From contig SYLI01000066.1 in the NCBI GenBank assembly GCA_005809105.1, forward strand, positions 1-64,000: a DNA stretch of 64,000 bases, in the 5' to 3' direction. Position numbers and translations under genes: made by a program. Positions 45,181-54,883 of this stretch are shown here, in pieces; within the stretch, counting starts at the first letter, position 1; every line of letters starts with the position of its first letter. The stretch comes from Verrucomicrobiales bacterium. Its GTDB lineage: Bacteria > Verrucomicrobiota > Verrucomicrobiia > Limisphaerales > UBA1100. The notes under the pieces were generated by a model. That model saw only the letters and a program-made list of their open reading frames with translations, was not told the origin of the DNA and did not search any database.

Positions 45181-45767
45181 GCATGAAGTATCGCAGCATT
45201 CTTCTCTTTGGTGCGCCCGGATCGGGAAAGGGCACGCAGGGCAGAATCCTTGGGCAGGTGCCCAATTTCTACTACTTCTCCTGCGGGGATGTGTTCCGGA
45301 ATTTGCGGCCTGAGGATCCATTGGGCCGGAAATTCGTGGAGTATTCCAGCCGAGGTGCGCTGGTGCCTGACGACCTGACACTCGAGGTCTGGCGCCGACA
45401 TATTCAGGCCGGCATCCTAGCCGGCAAGTTTCATCCCGAGCACGACACGCTGCTGCTCGATGGCATCCCGCGAAACGTGCGGCAGGTTGAACTCATGGAT
45501 GAGGCCATCGATGTTCGCGCCGTGCTTCATCTGGCCTGCGGTGACAATGACAAGATGGTGGCGCGAATCCAGCGGCGTGCGCTGGTGGAGAACCGGCTGG
45601 ACGATGCCCGCGTTGAGGTCATTCGCCAGCGCTTCGTCACCTACGAGGCGGAGACGCGCCCCGTGCTAAACAAGTTTGCGCCATCCATGGTTCACGAGAT
45701 GGACTCGACGCAATCGCCCGTCGCCGTTCTCTCCGACATTCTCCAGGTTCTGAGAGGGCTCTCCTAG
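45177..45767 (+). CDS. adk: Adenylate kinase (short-LID type)
   Basis: Adenylate kinase interconverts ATP, AMP and ADP. The 196-residue protein has the P-loop ILLFGAPGSGKGTQGRIL, YFSCGDVFR, LLLDGIPRNVRQ (the DGFPR motif with Ile) and IQRRALVENRLDDARVEVIRQR. It lacks the zinc-type LID, so it is the short variant. It is possibly an additional nucleotide kinase rather than the only Adk. It is coupled to the upstream membrane-protein gene and followed by fmt after 4 bp. Confidence 0.88.
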   Translation: MSMKYRSILLFGAPGSGKGTQGRILGQVPNFYYFSCGDVFRNLRPEDPLGRKFVEYSSRGALVPDDLTLEVWRRHIQAGILAGKFHPEHDTLLLDGIPRNVRQVELMDEAIDVRAVLHLACGDNDKMVARIQRRALVENRLDDARVEVIRQRFVTYEAETRPVLNKFAPSMVHEMDSTQSPVAVLSDILQVLRGLS

Positions 45768-45771
45768 ATTC

Positions 45772-46722
45772 ATGGCCGGGCCACTCCGCGTCCTCTTCAT
45801 GGGCAGCGCCGGGCTGGCGTGCCCAAGCTTGGAAATGCTCGCGGCCATGCCCGGGGTCGTCGTCGTTGGCGTCGTGACCCAGCCCGACCGCCCCTCGGGC
45901 CGCCGCTTGCAGATCGAGGCTTCTCCCGTGAAACAGGCGGCCTTGCGGCTGGGCCACCAGGTGTTTCAGCCCGCCAGCGCGCGCAGCCAGGAGTGTCTTC
46001 TGCAATTACGAGAGATGGCCCCCGATGTCGCGGTGGTGGCCGCCTACGGCCAAATCCTGCCGATCGGCGTGCTGAACCTGCCGCCACATGGCTGTCTTAA
46101 TATCCACGCTTCACTCTTGCCGCGCCACCGCGGAGCATCGCCTATTCAGGCGGCCCTGCTGGCGGGAGATTCTGAGACCGGAGTGACCCTGATGAAGATG
46201 GACGAGGGGCTGGACACCGGTGGAATGCTCGCAGCGGTTTCCACCTCCATCTCGCCGAAGGATACCGCGCAGACGTTGCACGACCGTCTGGCGCAACTTG
46301 GCGCCCAACTGCTTCGCGACACGCTTCCCGGTTATCTGGAGGGTGCCCTCCTTCCGCGACCGCAGCCCGCAGAGGGCGTGACGTATGCCGGCAAGGTGCG
46401 CAAGGAGGACGGCCTCATGGACTGGCGCCTGCCCGCCGAAATCTTGGAACGCAGGATTCGCGCCTACACGCCCTGGCCGGGTGCCTTCACCACATTGCCT
46501 GCGACGGAGTTGCGCCTGCTTAAAATCCGCGCCGCGGACATCGTGGATCGGGGAGGGCCCGCAGGCTGTGTTCTGGATGCGGGAGCAGAGGGGCTGCTGG
46601 TGGCCTGCGGGACGCAGGCGCTGCGGCTTTTGGAAGTGCAGCGCCAGGGTGGCCGCTGGATGCGCGCCGTGGAGTTTTTAAGGGGAATGCCTTTGCAGGC
46701 GGGCCAGCAGATGGGCACCTGA
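45772..46722 (+). CDS. fmt: Methionyl-tRNA formyltransferase
   Basis: Fmt formylates initiator Met-tRNA with 10-formyl-THF. The 316-residue protein has VLFMGSAGLACPSLEML, VTQPDRPSGRRL, AAYGQILP, NIHASLLPRHRGASPIQAALLAGD (in part: HASLLPRHRGASPIQ) with catalytic Asn and His, and MKMDEGLDTG. A C-terminal OB-like domain follows (TYAGKVRKEDG). def is not adjacent. Its stop is 1 bp from the convergent PPC gene stop. Confidence 0.96.
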   Translation: MAGPLRVLFMGSAGLACPSLEMLAAMPGVVVVGVVTQPDRPSGRRLQIEASPVKQAALRLGHQVFQPASARSQECLLQLREMAPDVAVVAAYGQILPIGVLNLPPHGCLNIHASLLPRHRGASPIQAALLAGDSETGVTLMKMDEGLDTGGMLAAVSTSISPKDTAQTLHDRLAQLGAQLLRDTLPGYLEGALLPRPQPAEGVTYAGKVRKEDGLMDWRLPAEILERRIRAYTPWPGAFTTLPATELRLLKIRAADIVDRGGPAGCVLDAGAEGLLVACGTQALRLLEVQRQGGRWMRAVEFLRGMPLQAGQQMGT

Positions 46723-46723
46723 T

Positions 46724-49084
46724 TTACTTTGCGCCAGGCTCCGCAAACTCCACTTGGGCTTCCCCAAAGAAAAGCACTCCTGAAGCCGTGCTGGCTCGGA
46801 GCGTGAGCGGCATGTTAAAGGGCCCCAGCTCCGAGCCCAGTTCGACGCGCAGCTCGCCCTCCTCGACGCCGGCGGCCAGCATGAGTGCGGGTGCCTTGAT
46901 GCCGCGCATGTGGGCGGGCACCAGAAGTTCCACCTTCATGGGTCCGGCTCCAAGTTGCGGCGCGCGCCGAACGTGCACTGGCAACGTCAGGAGCGCATTG
47001 GGCCTTGCCAGATAGGACGGCGAGGCAATCGACAGCGCCACCAGGTTCTCCGAGGTGATGGCAATCACCTGTTCGCTGCCCTCGAAGGAACTGTAGCAGA
47101 CCGTGTGCTTGCTGCCGTCAGCGTCAGTCACCACCGTAGTGAGCATGATCTGGATGCGGCTCGTGCGTCCGATTTCCATCCGTGCGGGGTAAGTGATCGG
47201 ATAATCAAACTCGGTCGTCCCCGCTGGCAACTCGAGAATGGGCCCCCTGACGCCTTGCACGTGGCGGCCCTGCTTGTCGGCCAGGCGTGCGACAAAGGGC
47301 CCGGCCACGCCACCCGGTTGAATCTTGTAGTGGCGGCTCACGACGGTGCCGGTGGGCTGGCTTGTGGCCAGTTGGAACTGACCGGTGAACTTGAAGGGCG
47401 TGGGCAGCCCCACCGCAACCAGGACATGATCGGCTGACGCCTGACTCAATCCCCGGATGGCCAGGGCTTCTCGTGTGGCGTTCCTGTCGGCCAGTGTGGC
47501 TTCGCCGCGCACCGTTACCCGATGCGTCGCGATGGTACTACTCTGCGGCGCAGAAAGGGTAACGTCGGCGTGTGGCTGGCCGGGGGGAATCACCAGACCC
47601 GTTGCGCTCATCCCGGCCGGAAGGCCGGAAAGCGTGAGTCGAACTTCTCCTGTAAAACCGCCCATCCGCTCCACACTGACCCTCAGCTTGGGGTTGGGTG
47701 TGGCGGGCTTCTTGGGATCGTCGGTCTTGGGGGCTTCGCGCAGAAGGGTGAGGGTTTCCGATCCCAGAGTGAGCTTAAAATCCGGCGAAGACATTGCCGT
47801 GGCACGCAGGCGGTAGGCAAAGGCAGGACCGCCGCGCGAAGCAAACCGGTCGGAAACCCGGACGCGGTACACGCCGGCCTTGGGGGGCGTGAAGACGAGC
47901 AGCGGATCGGGCTGATCGCTGGTGCGGTCGTCATTCGTGGCCAGCACCGTTCCCGCCTCATCGAGAATGCGCAACACGCCATCGAGCGGACTCTCCAGCC
48001 GCGCGGCGATGAGGTCGAGCGTCACGGGCACTTTCTCCGCCAGCCGCAGGGACCATTCGTCTGTTTCGCCGGGCTTCTCCACGCGGCCGTTGAGCATCAG
48101 GGGCACTGACTGCGGTGCTGCGGGTGCCGGTTCCACGATCTCAGAAAGCTCATCCACATGAAGCCGGATGCGTCCCAACGATCGCCCGGCATCCTTGAGT
48201 TCCACCCATTGAAACTCTCCTGGCAGGTCGGCAAGCCGGGCCGCGCAAGGCTGTGCGGCAAGCCCCGGGCCTTGGATGCGTAGATCGAGGGGCTGGCCTC
48301 TCTTTCCTCCCAACGGAAAAGCGTGATCCACACGGCCTCCGCTCTGAAGGGTAAGGCGGTAGACATAATGCTGAAGTCCTCCGTGGCTGGCGTCGGTGAT
48401 GCGAATCGTGTGCGGACCGGCAACCGCCGCTGTGAACCACCGGCGGGGATCGCCGCGCCGAGGGCTGCCCGTCAGTCGGACAGGCTGGCCGGCGGGGTCG
48501 AGCACGGTGAGCACGGCTTCAAGCGGCGAACCCAGTTGGCGGGTGGCCGCGTCGCAGACGATGGTCTCTCCCTCCTTGGCCGCGAAGGTCCATTCATCCA
48601 CGTCCTCGCGTGGGAAAATGCGCCCATTGACGGTGACGGGCAGGGCGACCGTCTGGTGGATCGGCCGTCCGGCCGCCTCCACTTCCACGACTTCCGGAAG
48701 GTCGCCCACCACAAAGGGCAGCGAGGGGCTCGTGCCCTGTGAGGTCCAGCATCGGGCGCGCTGCTCGTCCAAGGGGGCATCGGCCCCGATCACCAGTCGG
48801 GCGGCGTAATCCCGTGGGTAATTCTCCCCCGCCTGAGAGTCCGGTTGGGGAATGATCGGCCCTTCAAACCAGACGATGCGGGTTTCCTGAATGGTTCCTG
48901 GAAACCGGATGCCGCGCCCCAACATCTCAAAGTGCGCCTGATCGTGGAAATTGAGTCCCCCGACTCGCACCTCCACGGTCGTGCCGCGCTGTCCACCGGC
49001 AGGAAAAAGATAGACCAGTTGCGGAGGCTGGGCCCCAAGATTGGCCAGGGTGCCCGCCAGCAGAATGGCCGAAACCCGGCGCAT
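46724..49084 (-). CDS. Secreted pre-peptidase C-terminal (PPC) domain protein
   Basis: The 786-residue protein has a signal peptide (RRVSAILLAGTLANLGAQ) and the opening PQLVYLFPAGGQRGTTVEVRVGGLN, which is common in PVC proteins encoded beside DUF1501/DUF1549. Two PPC-like modules show VNGRIFPREDVDEWTFAAKEGETIV (in part: REDVDEWTFAAKEGE) and LNGRVEKPGETDEWSLRLAEK (in part: KPGETDEWSLRL). The C-terminal half is beta-rich, Ig-like. No protease domain is present. It is the third gene of the DUF1549-DUF1501-PPC operon, 5 bp after DUF1501. It may be a surface-binding component. Confidence 0.85.
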   Translation of the reverse strand: MRRVSAILLAGTLANLGAQPPQLVYLFPAGGQRGTTVEVRVGGLNFHDQAHFEMLGRGIRFPGTIQETRIVWFEGPIIPQPDSQAGENYPRDYAARLVIGADAPLDEQRARCWTSQGTSPSLPFVVGDLPEVVEVEAAGRPIHQTVALPVTVNGRIFPREDVDEWTFAAKEGETIVCDAATRQLGSPLEAVLTVLDPAGQPVRLTGSPRRGDPRRWFTAAVAGPHTIRITDASHGGLQHYVYRLTLQSGGRVDHAFPLGGKRGQPLDLRIQGPGLAAQPCAARLADLPGEFQWVELKDAGRSLGRIRLHVDELSEIVEPAPAAPQSVPLMLNGRVEKPGETDEWSLRLAEKVPVTLDLIAARLESPLDGVLRILDEAGTVLATNDDRTSDQPDPLLVFTPPKAGVYRVRVSDRFASRGGPAFAYRLRATAMSSPDFKLTLGSETLTLLREAPKTDDPKKPATPNPKLRVSVERMGGFTGEVRLTLSGLPAGMSATGLVIPPGQPHADVTLSAPQSSTIATHRVTVRGEATLADRNATREALAIRGLSQASADHVLVAVGLPTPFKFTGQFQLATSQPTGTVVSRHYKIQPGGVAGPFVARLADKQGRHVQGVRGPILELPAGTTEFDYPITYPARMEIGRTSRIQIMLTTVVTDADGSKHTVCYSSFEGSEQVIAITSENLVALSIASPSYLARPNALLTLPVHVRRAPQLGAGPMKVELLVPAHMRGIKAPALMLAAGVEEGELRVELGSELGPFNMPLTLRASTASGVLFFGEAQVEFAEPGAK

Positions 49085-49089
49085 GTTGT

Positions 49090-50421
49090 TTAAAGAAGTT
49101 CCTTAATCACGCGGCCGTTGTTGGAGAGCATGATGGGCCGTCCTTCGGGGGTGCGCATCTCGCCCATGGGATTGAGACCCATCAAGTGATAGAAGGTCGC
49201 CGCAAGATCCTCCGGGCCGTAGGGATTGTCGGCGGGATCCTGCGCCCAGCGATCGCTCTTGCCGACAACACGCCCGCCATGGATGCCGCCGCCGCCCAAG
49301 GCCACGGTGAAACACCGGCTCCAGTGGTCGCGGCCGGCTTCCTGATTGATGCGCGGCGTGCGGCCAAACTCGCCCGTGAGCACCACGATCGTCTTCTTCA
49401 GCAGGCCGCGGTTGGAGAGGTCCGTAAAAAGCGTCGACACCGCCATGTCAAACTTGGGCAGCAAATCATCGCGCAGGGTCTTGAAGTTTTCCGTGTGAGT
49501 GTCCCAGTTGGTGTGATCCACCGTGACGCAGCGCACGCCGGCCTCCACCAGGCGCCGAGCCATGAGACAGGATTGGCCAAGCGAGTTGCGCCCGAAGGCG
49601 TCGCGGGTCTTCGCGGGCTCCGCATCGATGTCAAAGGCCTTCTTGGCCGCAGGCGAGGTCATCAGATCCACAGCGCGTTGAGAGAACACGCTCAGGGCTC
49701 GCGTGTCGGCATTGGCCCGCGCCTCCGCGGACTTCTGGAACCGGTCCACGCGGGCAAGCAGGGCGCGCCGGTCGCCAAGGCGTTGGGCGTCCAGAGCCAG
49801 GGGAGGCGATAGATCGGGCACGGCAAATCCCGGGGTGGCGGGGTCGGCTTCGATGGTGAAGGGCACCGCAGAGGCTCCAAGGAAGGCGGAGCTGCCGCTG
49901 TTGTGCATGCCCGGAAGGCAGACATAAGGCGGGACGGGGCCGCGCGGCCCCAGTTTATGGGCGATCACCGATCCGAAGGAGGGGTGCAGGTTGTTGGGTT
50001 TGAGGCCGCCATTAAAGGATGCGCCAGGGTGGTAGCCGGTGAGCATGTAATGATCCGCCGGACCGTGGCCTGCGTCATGATGGGTGAAGGAGCGGATGAG
50101 GGAGAACTTGTCCATCACCTTGGCCACTTGAGGCAGTTGGTCGCACACGTGCACCCCGGGCACATTGGTGGCGATGGGATTGAAGGGGCCGCGGATGTCG
50201 GAAGGGGAGTCGGGCTTCAAATCGAACGTGTCGATGGTGCTCATGCCGCCCTTGAGAAAGATGTAAATCAAAGACACATCATCCCTGGCAGGGTCGGCAT
50301 GGCCGGTCTCTTCCGCGTGCAGCAACTGGTTCAGCGAGAGCGAAGCCCCCAGTCCACCGGCCACGCCCACGCGCAAAAAGTCGCGCCGCGCCAGTCCATC
50401 GCAGTAGGAAACGTTGGTTTT
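49090..50421 (-). CDS. DUF1501 (sulfatase-like) protein with twin-arginine signal
   Basis: From GTG 50421, which follows GGGGAAG, the protein has about 443 residues; GTG 50454 is the track start. A twin-arginine motif is present: GLARRDFLRVGVAGGLGASL. DUF1501 landmarks include LIYIFLKGGMSTIDTFDLKP, VLTGEFGRTPRIN, GRDHWSRCFTVALGGGGIHGG (in part) and GPEDLAATFYHLMGLNP. The family is related to alkaline phosphatase/sulfatase folds, but substrates are not established. It lies 45 bp after the DUF1549 gene in the PVC-characteristic operon. Confidence 0.92.
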   Translation of the reverse strand, partial: KTNVSYCDGLARRDFLRVGVAGGLGASLSLNQLLHAEETGHADPARDDVSLIYIFLKGGMSTIDTFDLKPDSPSDIRGPFNPIATNVPGVHVCDQLPQVAKVMDKFSLIRSFTHHDAGHGPADHYMLTGYHPGASFNGGLKPNNLHPSFGSVIAHKLGPRGPVPPYVCLPGMHNSGSSAFLGASAVPFTIEADPATPGFAVPDLSPPLALDAQRLGDRRALLARVDRFQKSAEARANADTRALSVFSQRAVDLMTSPAAKKAFDIDAEPAKTRDAFGRNSLGQSCLMARRLVEAGVRCVTVDHTNWDTHTENFKTLRDDLLPKFDMAVSTLFTDLSNRGLLKKTIVVLTGEFGRTPRINQEAGRDHWSRCFTVALGGGGIHGGRVVGKSDRWAQDPADNPYGPEDLAATFYHLMGLNPMGEMRTPEGRPIMLSNNGRVIKELL

Positions 50422-50466
50422 CACGAGTTCTTCCCCGTTGCTTTGACGCCACACGCGCTCATAGCT

Positions 50467-52659
50467 TCAGTGGTTGAAGATAAATTCCAAGGTGTTCAGC
50501 AATGACCAAGCCAGGTCTTCGGCGGCCTGCCTCCTCTGAAACCGCCGGCTGCCCAGGAACTCCAGCCCCACGTCGCGTTCTGAGGGCGAGGGGAACCGGC
50601 TGAAAAAGGTCAGGTACAATTCATCGAGCAGTTCGGCGTCATCGGGCTTGGCTTCTTCCGTGCGCGCCACCCGGCCGGCGGCGTGCGCAATCTTCGCGTG
50701 AACGCCCGGTCCGTTCATCAGGTGCAAGACCTGCGAGATGCTCGCGCCCGTGCTGCGCTCGCACTCGCAGGCGGTGATTCGCGAAGGCCGGCCGAATAGT
50801 TTGAGGAAGTAGTGCTGTACCTGGCTGTCCCAGAGTTGCACGGCACGCACGCCCGCGGGTGTGCCGGGAAATTTCTCGGGCACGCCCGTGGTGTCGCAAA
50901 CCGCGTCCATCAACACCTCGGCCGGAAGGCGCCGGAAGAGAGCGCGAGAATAGTTTTGATCATCGGCCTCATTGGAAATCTGAGGCTGGGAAGAGAGCTG
51001 GTAGGTGCGCGAGGCGGCGATGATGCGGATGAGGGCCTTGGCGCTGAACTTGTCTTTAACCAGCCGGGCGGCAAGGGCGTCGAGCAACTCAGGATTGGTG
51101 GGGGGATTAGTGGCGCGCACATCGTCCACCGGCTCAATGATCCCGCGGCCCAGGAAATGCGCCCAGACTCGATTGGCCATGTGGCGCGCGAACCATGGAT
51201 TGCCCGGTGCCACCAGCCAGTCGGCCAGCGCGCGGCGGCGGTCCTGCGGATCGTCCGCATCGGCCTTTGCCGGCATCAGCGAGCCCAGTGGATGAGGAAA
51301 AACCGGTTTCCCGGTCCGGGGATGTGACTGCGTCGTGCCGCCCTCGGCGAACAGGGATTCGTCGGCGTCCTTTCCCTTGAATTTCACCTGCTGGAAAAAA
51401 CCGCGCATGCCGTAGTAGTCCTGTTGCGTCCAGCGGTCGAAGGGGTGCTGGTGGCACTCTGCACAGGTGATCCGAACCCCCATGAACACTTGGGAGGTGG
51501 TGGCGGCCATGTCGCCCGGACGCGCGAGGACTTTGAAAAAATATCCAGCCGGCTGATCTGCAATTCTCCCTTCGGCCGTGAGTAGCTCTTGGGCGAACTG
51601 GTCCAGGGGCTTGTCCTCGGCCACAGATCGATGAATCCATTCGTAATAGGTTCGTGCGCTCTTGTGGCCCAGTGCGAGCCGGTCAACGCGCAGCAGGTCA
51701 GCCCATTTCAACGCCCAATAGTCTGCGTACTCTGGCCGTGCCAGCAATTCGTCCACCAGCGCGGCGCGCTTGTCGGGCGCCTTGCTCGACAGAAACCGCC
51801 GGGCTTCGGCTGACGTGGGCAGCTTGCCCACAATATCCAGATACGCGCGCCTGAGATACTCGGCGTCCTGGGCTGTCTCGGAGGGCTGCACGTTAAGGCG
51901 CCTTAGTTGAGCGTCCACCAGCGGGTCGATGAAATTGTGAACCGGGCGTTGTGTGAACGGGCCTGAGTTGCCGGGTTGCGGGATGAGCGCGTGAAACACG
52001 CCGACGGCCCCGCGATACCTCGCCATCACCGTGGCTTGTCCCACTTTGCTGCCAGCCGTGACGCGCCCAGCCTCATTAACCTGCGCCATCTCTCCATTGT
52101 TCGATTGGAAAACCGAAAGCCAGGTGACATCCTCCGAGCTCCCGTCGGCATACTGCGCCCAGACCTTCAAGGCTGCTTGACCACCAAACGCGAGCGTCTG
52201 CCGTGCGGGCTCCAGGCGCAGGTGCGAGAGCTCCGGGCGGACGCCCGATGTAAAGGCCAGCCCTCCGGCGACCCAGTCGCGCAAGAGCGCATACTCGCGG
52301 GACTTGAGCGCGACCCGCACGCCCCCGCCATGCCCCACCTCGCCCGTGACCTTTCGTAGCAACAGGCTGTTCTCAGGCGCCGTCGCGGAAATCCGCCGGC
52401 CGCGGCTTTCTTGGATCAGCGCCGCGAAATCCGCCTCGGGGTCGTTGCCAAAGATCGACAACTTGAACCCATTTTGACCATCCGCCTTGCCGTGACAGGC
52501 CGAGCCGTTGCAGCCAAACCGACTGAGCACGGGCATGACATCATGCACAAAATCCACGGCGGCCGCCGCGGGTGCCATCATCCCGAGCACCCCCAAGGCA
52601 GAAGTGGCAAGCAGGCGCATGCCGCGCACACGCGAGGGCTGTGGAATCGGGTTGGGCAT
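50467..52659 (-). CDS. DUF1549/DUF1553 secreted protein with CxxxxCH motif
   Basis: The start is uncertain (52704, 52659 or 52620); I use ATG 52659, giving 730 residues with a signal-like segment (LLATSALGVLGMMAPAAAA). The N-terminal part has FGCNGSACHGKADGQNGFKL, a CxxxxCH motif like that of haem-binding relatives, then a Big2-type Ig-like module (ALKVWAQYADGSSEDVTW). DUF1549 (FIDPLVDAQLRRLNVQPSE, CAECHQHPFDRWTQQDYYG in part) and DUF1553 (NRVWAHFLGRGIIEPVDD) follow. Such proteins are typical of Planctomycetes and Verrucomicrobia, and are linked to polysaccharide degradation by context. It leads the three-gene operon. Confidence 0.9.
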   Translation of the reverse strand: MPNPIPQPSRVRGMRLLATSALGVLGMMAPAAAAVDFVHDVMPVLSRFGCNGSACHGKADGQNGFKLSIFGNDPEADFAALIQESRGRRISATAPENSLLLRKVTGEVGHGGGVRVALKSREYALLRDWVAGGLAFTSGVRPELSHLRLEPARQTLAFGGQAALKVWAQYADGSSEDVTWLSVFQSNNGEMAQVNEAGRVTAGSKVGQATVMARYRGAVGVFHALIPQPGNSGPFTQRPVHNFIDPLVDAQLRRLNVQPSETAQDAEYLRRAYLDIVGKLPTSAEARRFLSSKAPDKRAALVDELLARPEYADYWALKWADLLRVDRLALGHKSARTYYEWIHRSVAEDKPLDQFAQELLTAEGRIADQPAGYFFKVLARPGDMAATTSQVFMGVRITCAECHQHPFDRWTQQDYYGMRGFFQQVKFKGKDADESLFAEGGTTQSHPRTGKPVFPHPLGSLMPAKADADDPQDRRRALADWLVAPGNPWFARHMANRVWAHFLGRGIIEPVDDVRATNPPTNPELLDALAARLVKDKFSAKALIRIIAASRTYQLSSQPQISNEADDQNYSRALFRRLPAEVLMDAVCDTTGVPEKFPGTPAGVRAVQLWDSQVQHYFLKLFGRPSRITACECERSTGASISQVLHLMNGPGVHAKIAHAAGRVARTEEAKPDDAELLDELYLTFFSRFPSPSERDVGLEFLGSRRFQRRQAAEDLAWSLLNTLEFIFNH

Positions 52660-52786
52660 GGTGATCCGCACCGGCACGTTGGACGCAGGCCCGCCGGGAT
52701 TCATGCAAACGAGTTTTGAAAGGGTGCGCCTGCCCGGAAGGGGCTGCCGGCTTGACTTCGGGGGAGGACAGTGCAAGCTGTCGGTC

Positions 52787-52808
52787 GTTTCAATCGTTCG
52801 ATTGAAAC
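52787..52808. promoter_or_regulatory. Palindromic operator for the TetR regulator
   Basis: Inverted repeat with 10-bp arms GTTTCAATCG and CGATTGAAAC separated by TT, ending 6 bp before the tetR ATG. The arms are perfect complements. Size and position match a TetR dimer site, implying autoregulation and control of the downstream efflux genes. A TTGACT at 52752 may be the -35 element of the promoter. Confidence 0.8.
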
Positions 52809-52814
52809 AGATGG

Positions 52815-53459
52815 ATGAAACCGGTTGACACCAAGACGCACATCCTCAACGCCGCGGAGGAGCTCTTTGCGCTGCGGGGGCCGCATGGCACCTCGCTGCG
52901 CCAGGTCATCGTGCGGGCGCGGGTGAATCTGGCGGCCGTCCACTATCACTTCGGCAGCAAGGAATCGGTGCTCGAGGCCGTGCTGGCGCGCCGACTGGTT
53001 CCGCTCAATGCGGAGCGGCTCGCACTGATCGAGGCGCACGAACGGGCGCGCGGCGGTCGCGCCGTGCCGCTCGAGTTGATCCTGGAGTCACTCGTCGCAC
53101 CGGCCTTGCGGCTGAGCCGCGACCCTCGGAAGGGCGGGGGCACCTTCATGCGCCTTCTGGGCCGGTGTTTCACCGAGCCCGATCCGGCCATTCAGGCGAT
53201 GCTCACGCGCCAGTTCAGCGGAGTGGCCGACCACTTCACCCCGGCATTTCGGCGGGCGCTGCCCGGCCTGCCTGCGGTCGAACTCTTCTGGCGACTTCAT
53301 TTCCTGGTGGGTGCTATGGGCCATACGATGGCGGACGCCGAACGGCTTCGGACTTTTTCGGGCGGCCTCTGCAATCCGGATGACACTGAGGGCACCATCG
53401 CGCGGCTGGTGTCGTTTCTCACGGCGGGGCTCCGTGCGAAAGTTCCGGAGGTTAAATGA
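52815..53459 (+). CDS. TetR-family transcriptional regulator of the efflux operon
   Basis: The 214-residue protein has the TetR HTH: KTHILNAAEELFALRGPHGTSLRQVIVRARVNLAAVHYHFGSKE (in part: TSLRQVIVRA, AVHYHFGSKESVLEAVL). The C-terminal ligand domain resembles the CerR/AcrR C-domain (FMRLLGRCFTEPDPAIQAML). It has its own palindromic operator and overlaps the OMF gene by 4 bp (ATGA). It probably represses the four downstream genes until an inducer binds. Confidence 0.92.
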   Translation: MKPVDTKTHILNAAEELFALRGPHGTSLRQVIVRARVNLAAVHYHFGSKESVLEAVLARRLVPLNAERLALIEAHERARGGRAVPLELILESLVAPALRLSRDPRKGGGTFMRLLGRCFTEPDPAIQAMLTRQFSGVADHFTPAFRRALPGLPAVELFWRLHFLVGAMGHTMADAERLRTFSGGLCNPDDTEGTIARLVSFLTAGLRAKVPEVK

Positions 53460-54883
53460 TGCGCGCCCTTTCACTGCTGCTCTTGTTGCCGCTGGCTTGC
53501 CGCCTCCCCTTGCCGGAGCGAGCCGAGCCTATGGGCGATCTTCCCCTCGTTTGGCAGACTCCAGCTCATTCCACCAATGAACCGCCGTCGGACTGGTGGA
53601 GGCAATGGGGCAGCGATGAACTGGCGTCCTTCGTGGCAGAAGCCTTAAAGGCCAGCCCCAATGTCAAGGTGGCTCAGGCAAGGGTGGAACAGGCGCGGCT
53701 GCGCGCAGAGTTGGCGGGGGCGGAGTTGATGCCACAGGCCAGCGTGTCGCTGGAGGGCAATCGGCAGCAGAACAACTTCATCGGCCTGCCCATTCCGGGG
53801 GATACCGGCGGCGTGCTGACGTCGCGGTCCACCTCCTACAGGTTATCGTTTGCCACCAGTTGGGAACTGGATCTCTGGGGGCGCATTCGCGCAGGCCAAT
53901 TGGCGGCGCTGGCGGATGCCGACGCGACCGGTGCCGACCTTGAGGGAGCGCGGCAGTCGCTTGCCGCCCACACGGCGCGAGCGTGGGTGTTGCTGGCCGA
54001 ATCGCGCCGGCAGACCGGGTTGGTAGAAGCCCATCTGAAAATTGCGGAGGCCTCAGCCCAACAAGCGCAAGTGCGATACGAGCTGGGGGTGCGCCCGGCG
54101 CTGGATCTCCATCTGGCTCAAACACACTTGGCGATTCTGCGCTCTCAACTCGAGCAATGGGGCGTGGCGAAGGCGTCGGCCGTGCGTCAGCTCGAAGTCC
54201 TTCTGGGGCGATATCCCAAAGGGGCCATCCCAGAGCCCGCCGACTTTCCTCGTCCTCTCGATGCCGTTCCGGCGGGCCTGCCCTCGGGCCTGCTCGGGCG
54301 CCGGCCGGACATCGTCGCCGCGCGATTGCGTCTGCTTTCCAGCGACGCGCGCGTCCTGGAGGCGCGGGCCGAGTGGTACCCCAAACTGAGCCTCACCGCC
54401 TCCACGGGCATTGCCAGCCCTGAATTGGAAAGGCTGCTCGACAACGACCTGAGCGTATGGTCCTTGGGCGCCAATCTGCTGCAGCCGCTCTTCGCCGGCG
54501 GCAGGCTGCGCGCCAATCTGAAGCTGAAGGAATCGATGGCTGGCGAAGCGGTGGCCGCCTACCGCGGGGTGGTGCTCAACGCTTTTGCCGAAGTGGAGAC
54601 GGCACTGGCCACTGAGGGATTGCTCGCCGCCCGTCACCAGAAACTGGAGTCGGCTGTGGCGCTGGCCACCGGGACGCTGCGGCTGGCGCAAGATCGGCAT
54701 GGCCGGGGTCTGGAGCCTTTCTTGACCGTCGTGGATGCGCAAGCGCGGATCACCGAAACCCAATCGCAGCGCATCGCCGTGCAGCGACAGCGGCTGGAGA
54801 ACCGGATTAATCTGCATCTGGCATTGGGTGGCGGGTTCGTCGCGGCCAATCCCGACTCGGTTTCCCAAAAGGCGCGGCCATGA
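53456..54883 (+). CDS. Outer-membrane efflux lipoprotein (NodT/TolC family)
   Basis: The 475-residue OMF has a likely lipobox LLLLPLACRLP with the Cys near residue 15. Coiled-coil and barrel segments typical of NodT/OprM follow: SPNVKVAQARVEQARLRAELAGAELMPQASVS (in part), WELDLWGRIRAGQ, QAQVRYELGVRPALDLHLAQ, LLGRRPDIVAARLRLLSSDARV (in part: LLGRRPDIVAARLRL) and LQPLFAGGRLRANL. It is the outer-membrane channel of the RND system and overlaps both tetR and the MFP gene by 4 bp. Confidence 0.93.
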   Translation: MMRALSLLLLLPLACRLPLPERAEPMGDLPLVWQTPAHSTNEPPSDWWRQWGSDELASFVAEALKASPNVKVAQARVEQARLRAELAGAELMPQASVSLEGNRQQNNFIGLPIPGDTGGVLTSRSTSYRLSFATSWELDLWGRIRAGQLAALADADATGADLEGARQSLAAHTARAWVLLAESRRQTGLVEAHLKIAEASAQQAQVRYELGVRPALDLHLAQTHLAILRSQLEQWGVAKASAVRQLEVLLGRYPKGAIPEPADFPRPLDAVPAGLPSGLLGRRPDIVAARLRLLSSDARVLEARAEWYPKLSLTASTGIASPELERLLDNDLSVWSLGANLLQPLFAGGRLRANLKLKESMAGEAVAAYRGVVLNAFAEVETALATEGLLAARHQKLESAVALATGTLRLAQDRHGRGLEPFLTVVDAQARITETQSQRIAVQRQRLENRINLHLALGGGFVAANPDSVSQKARP

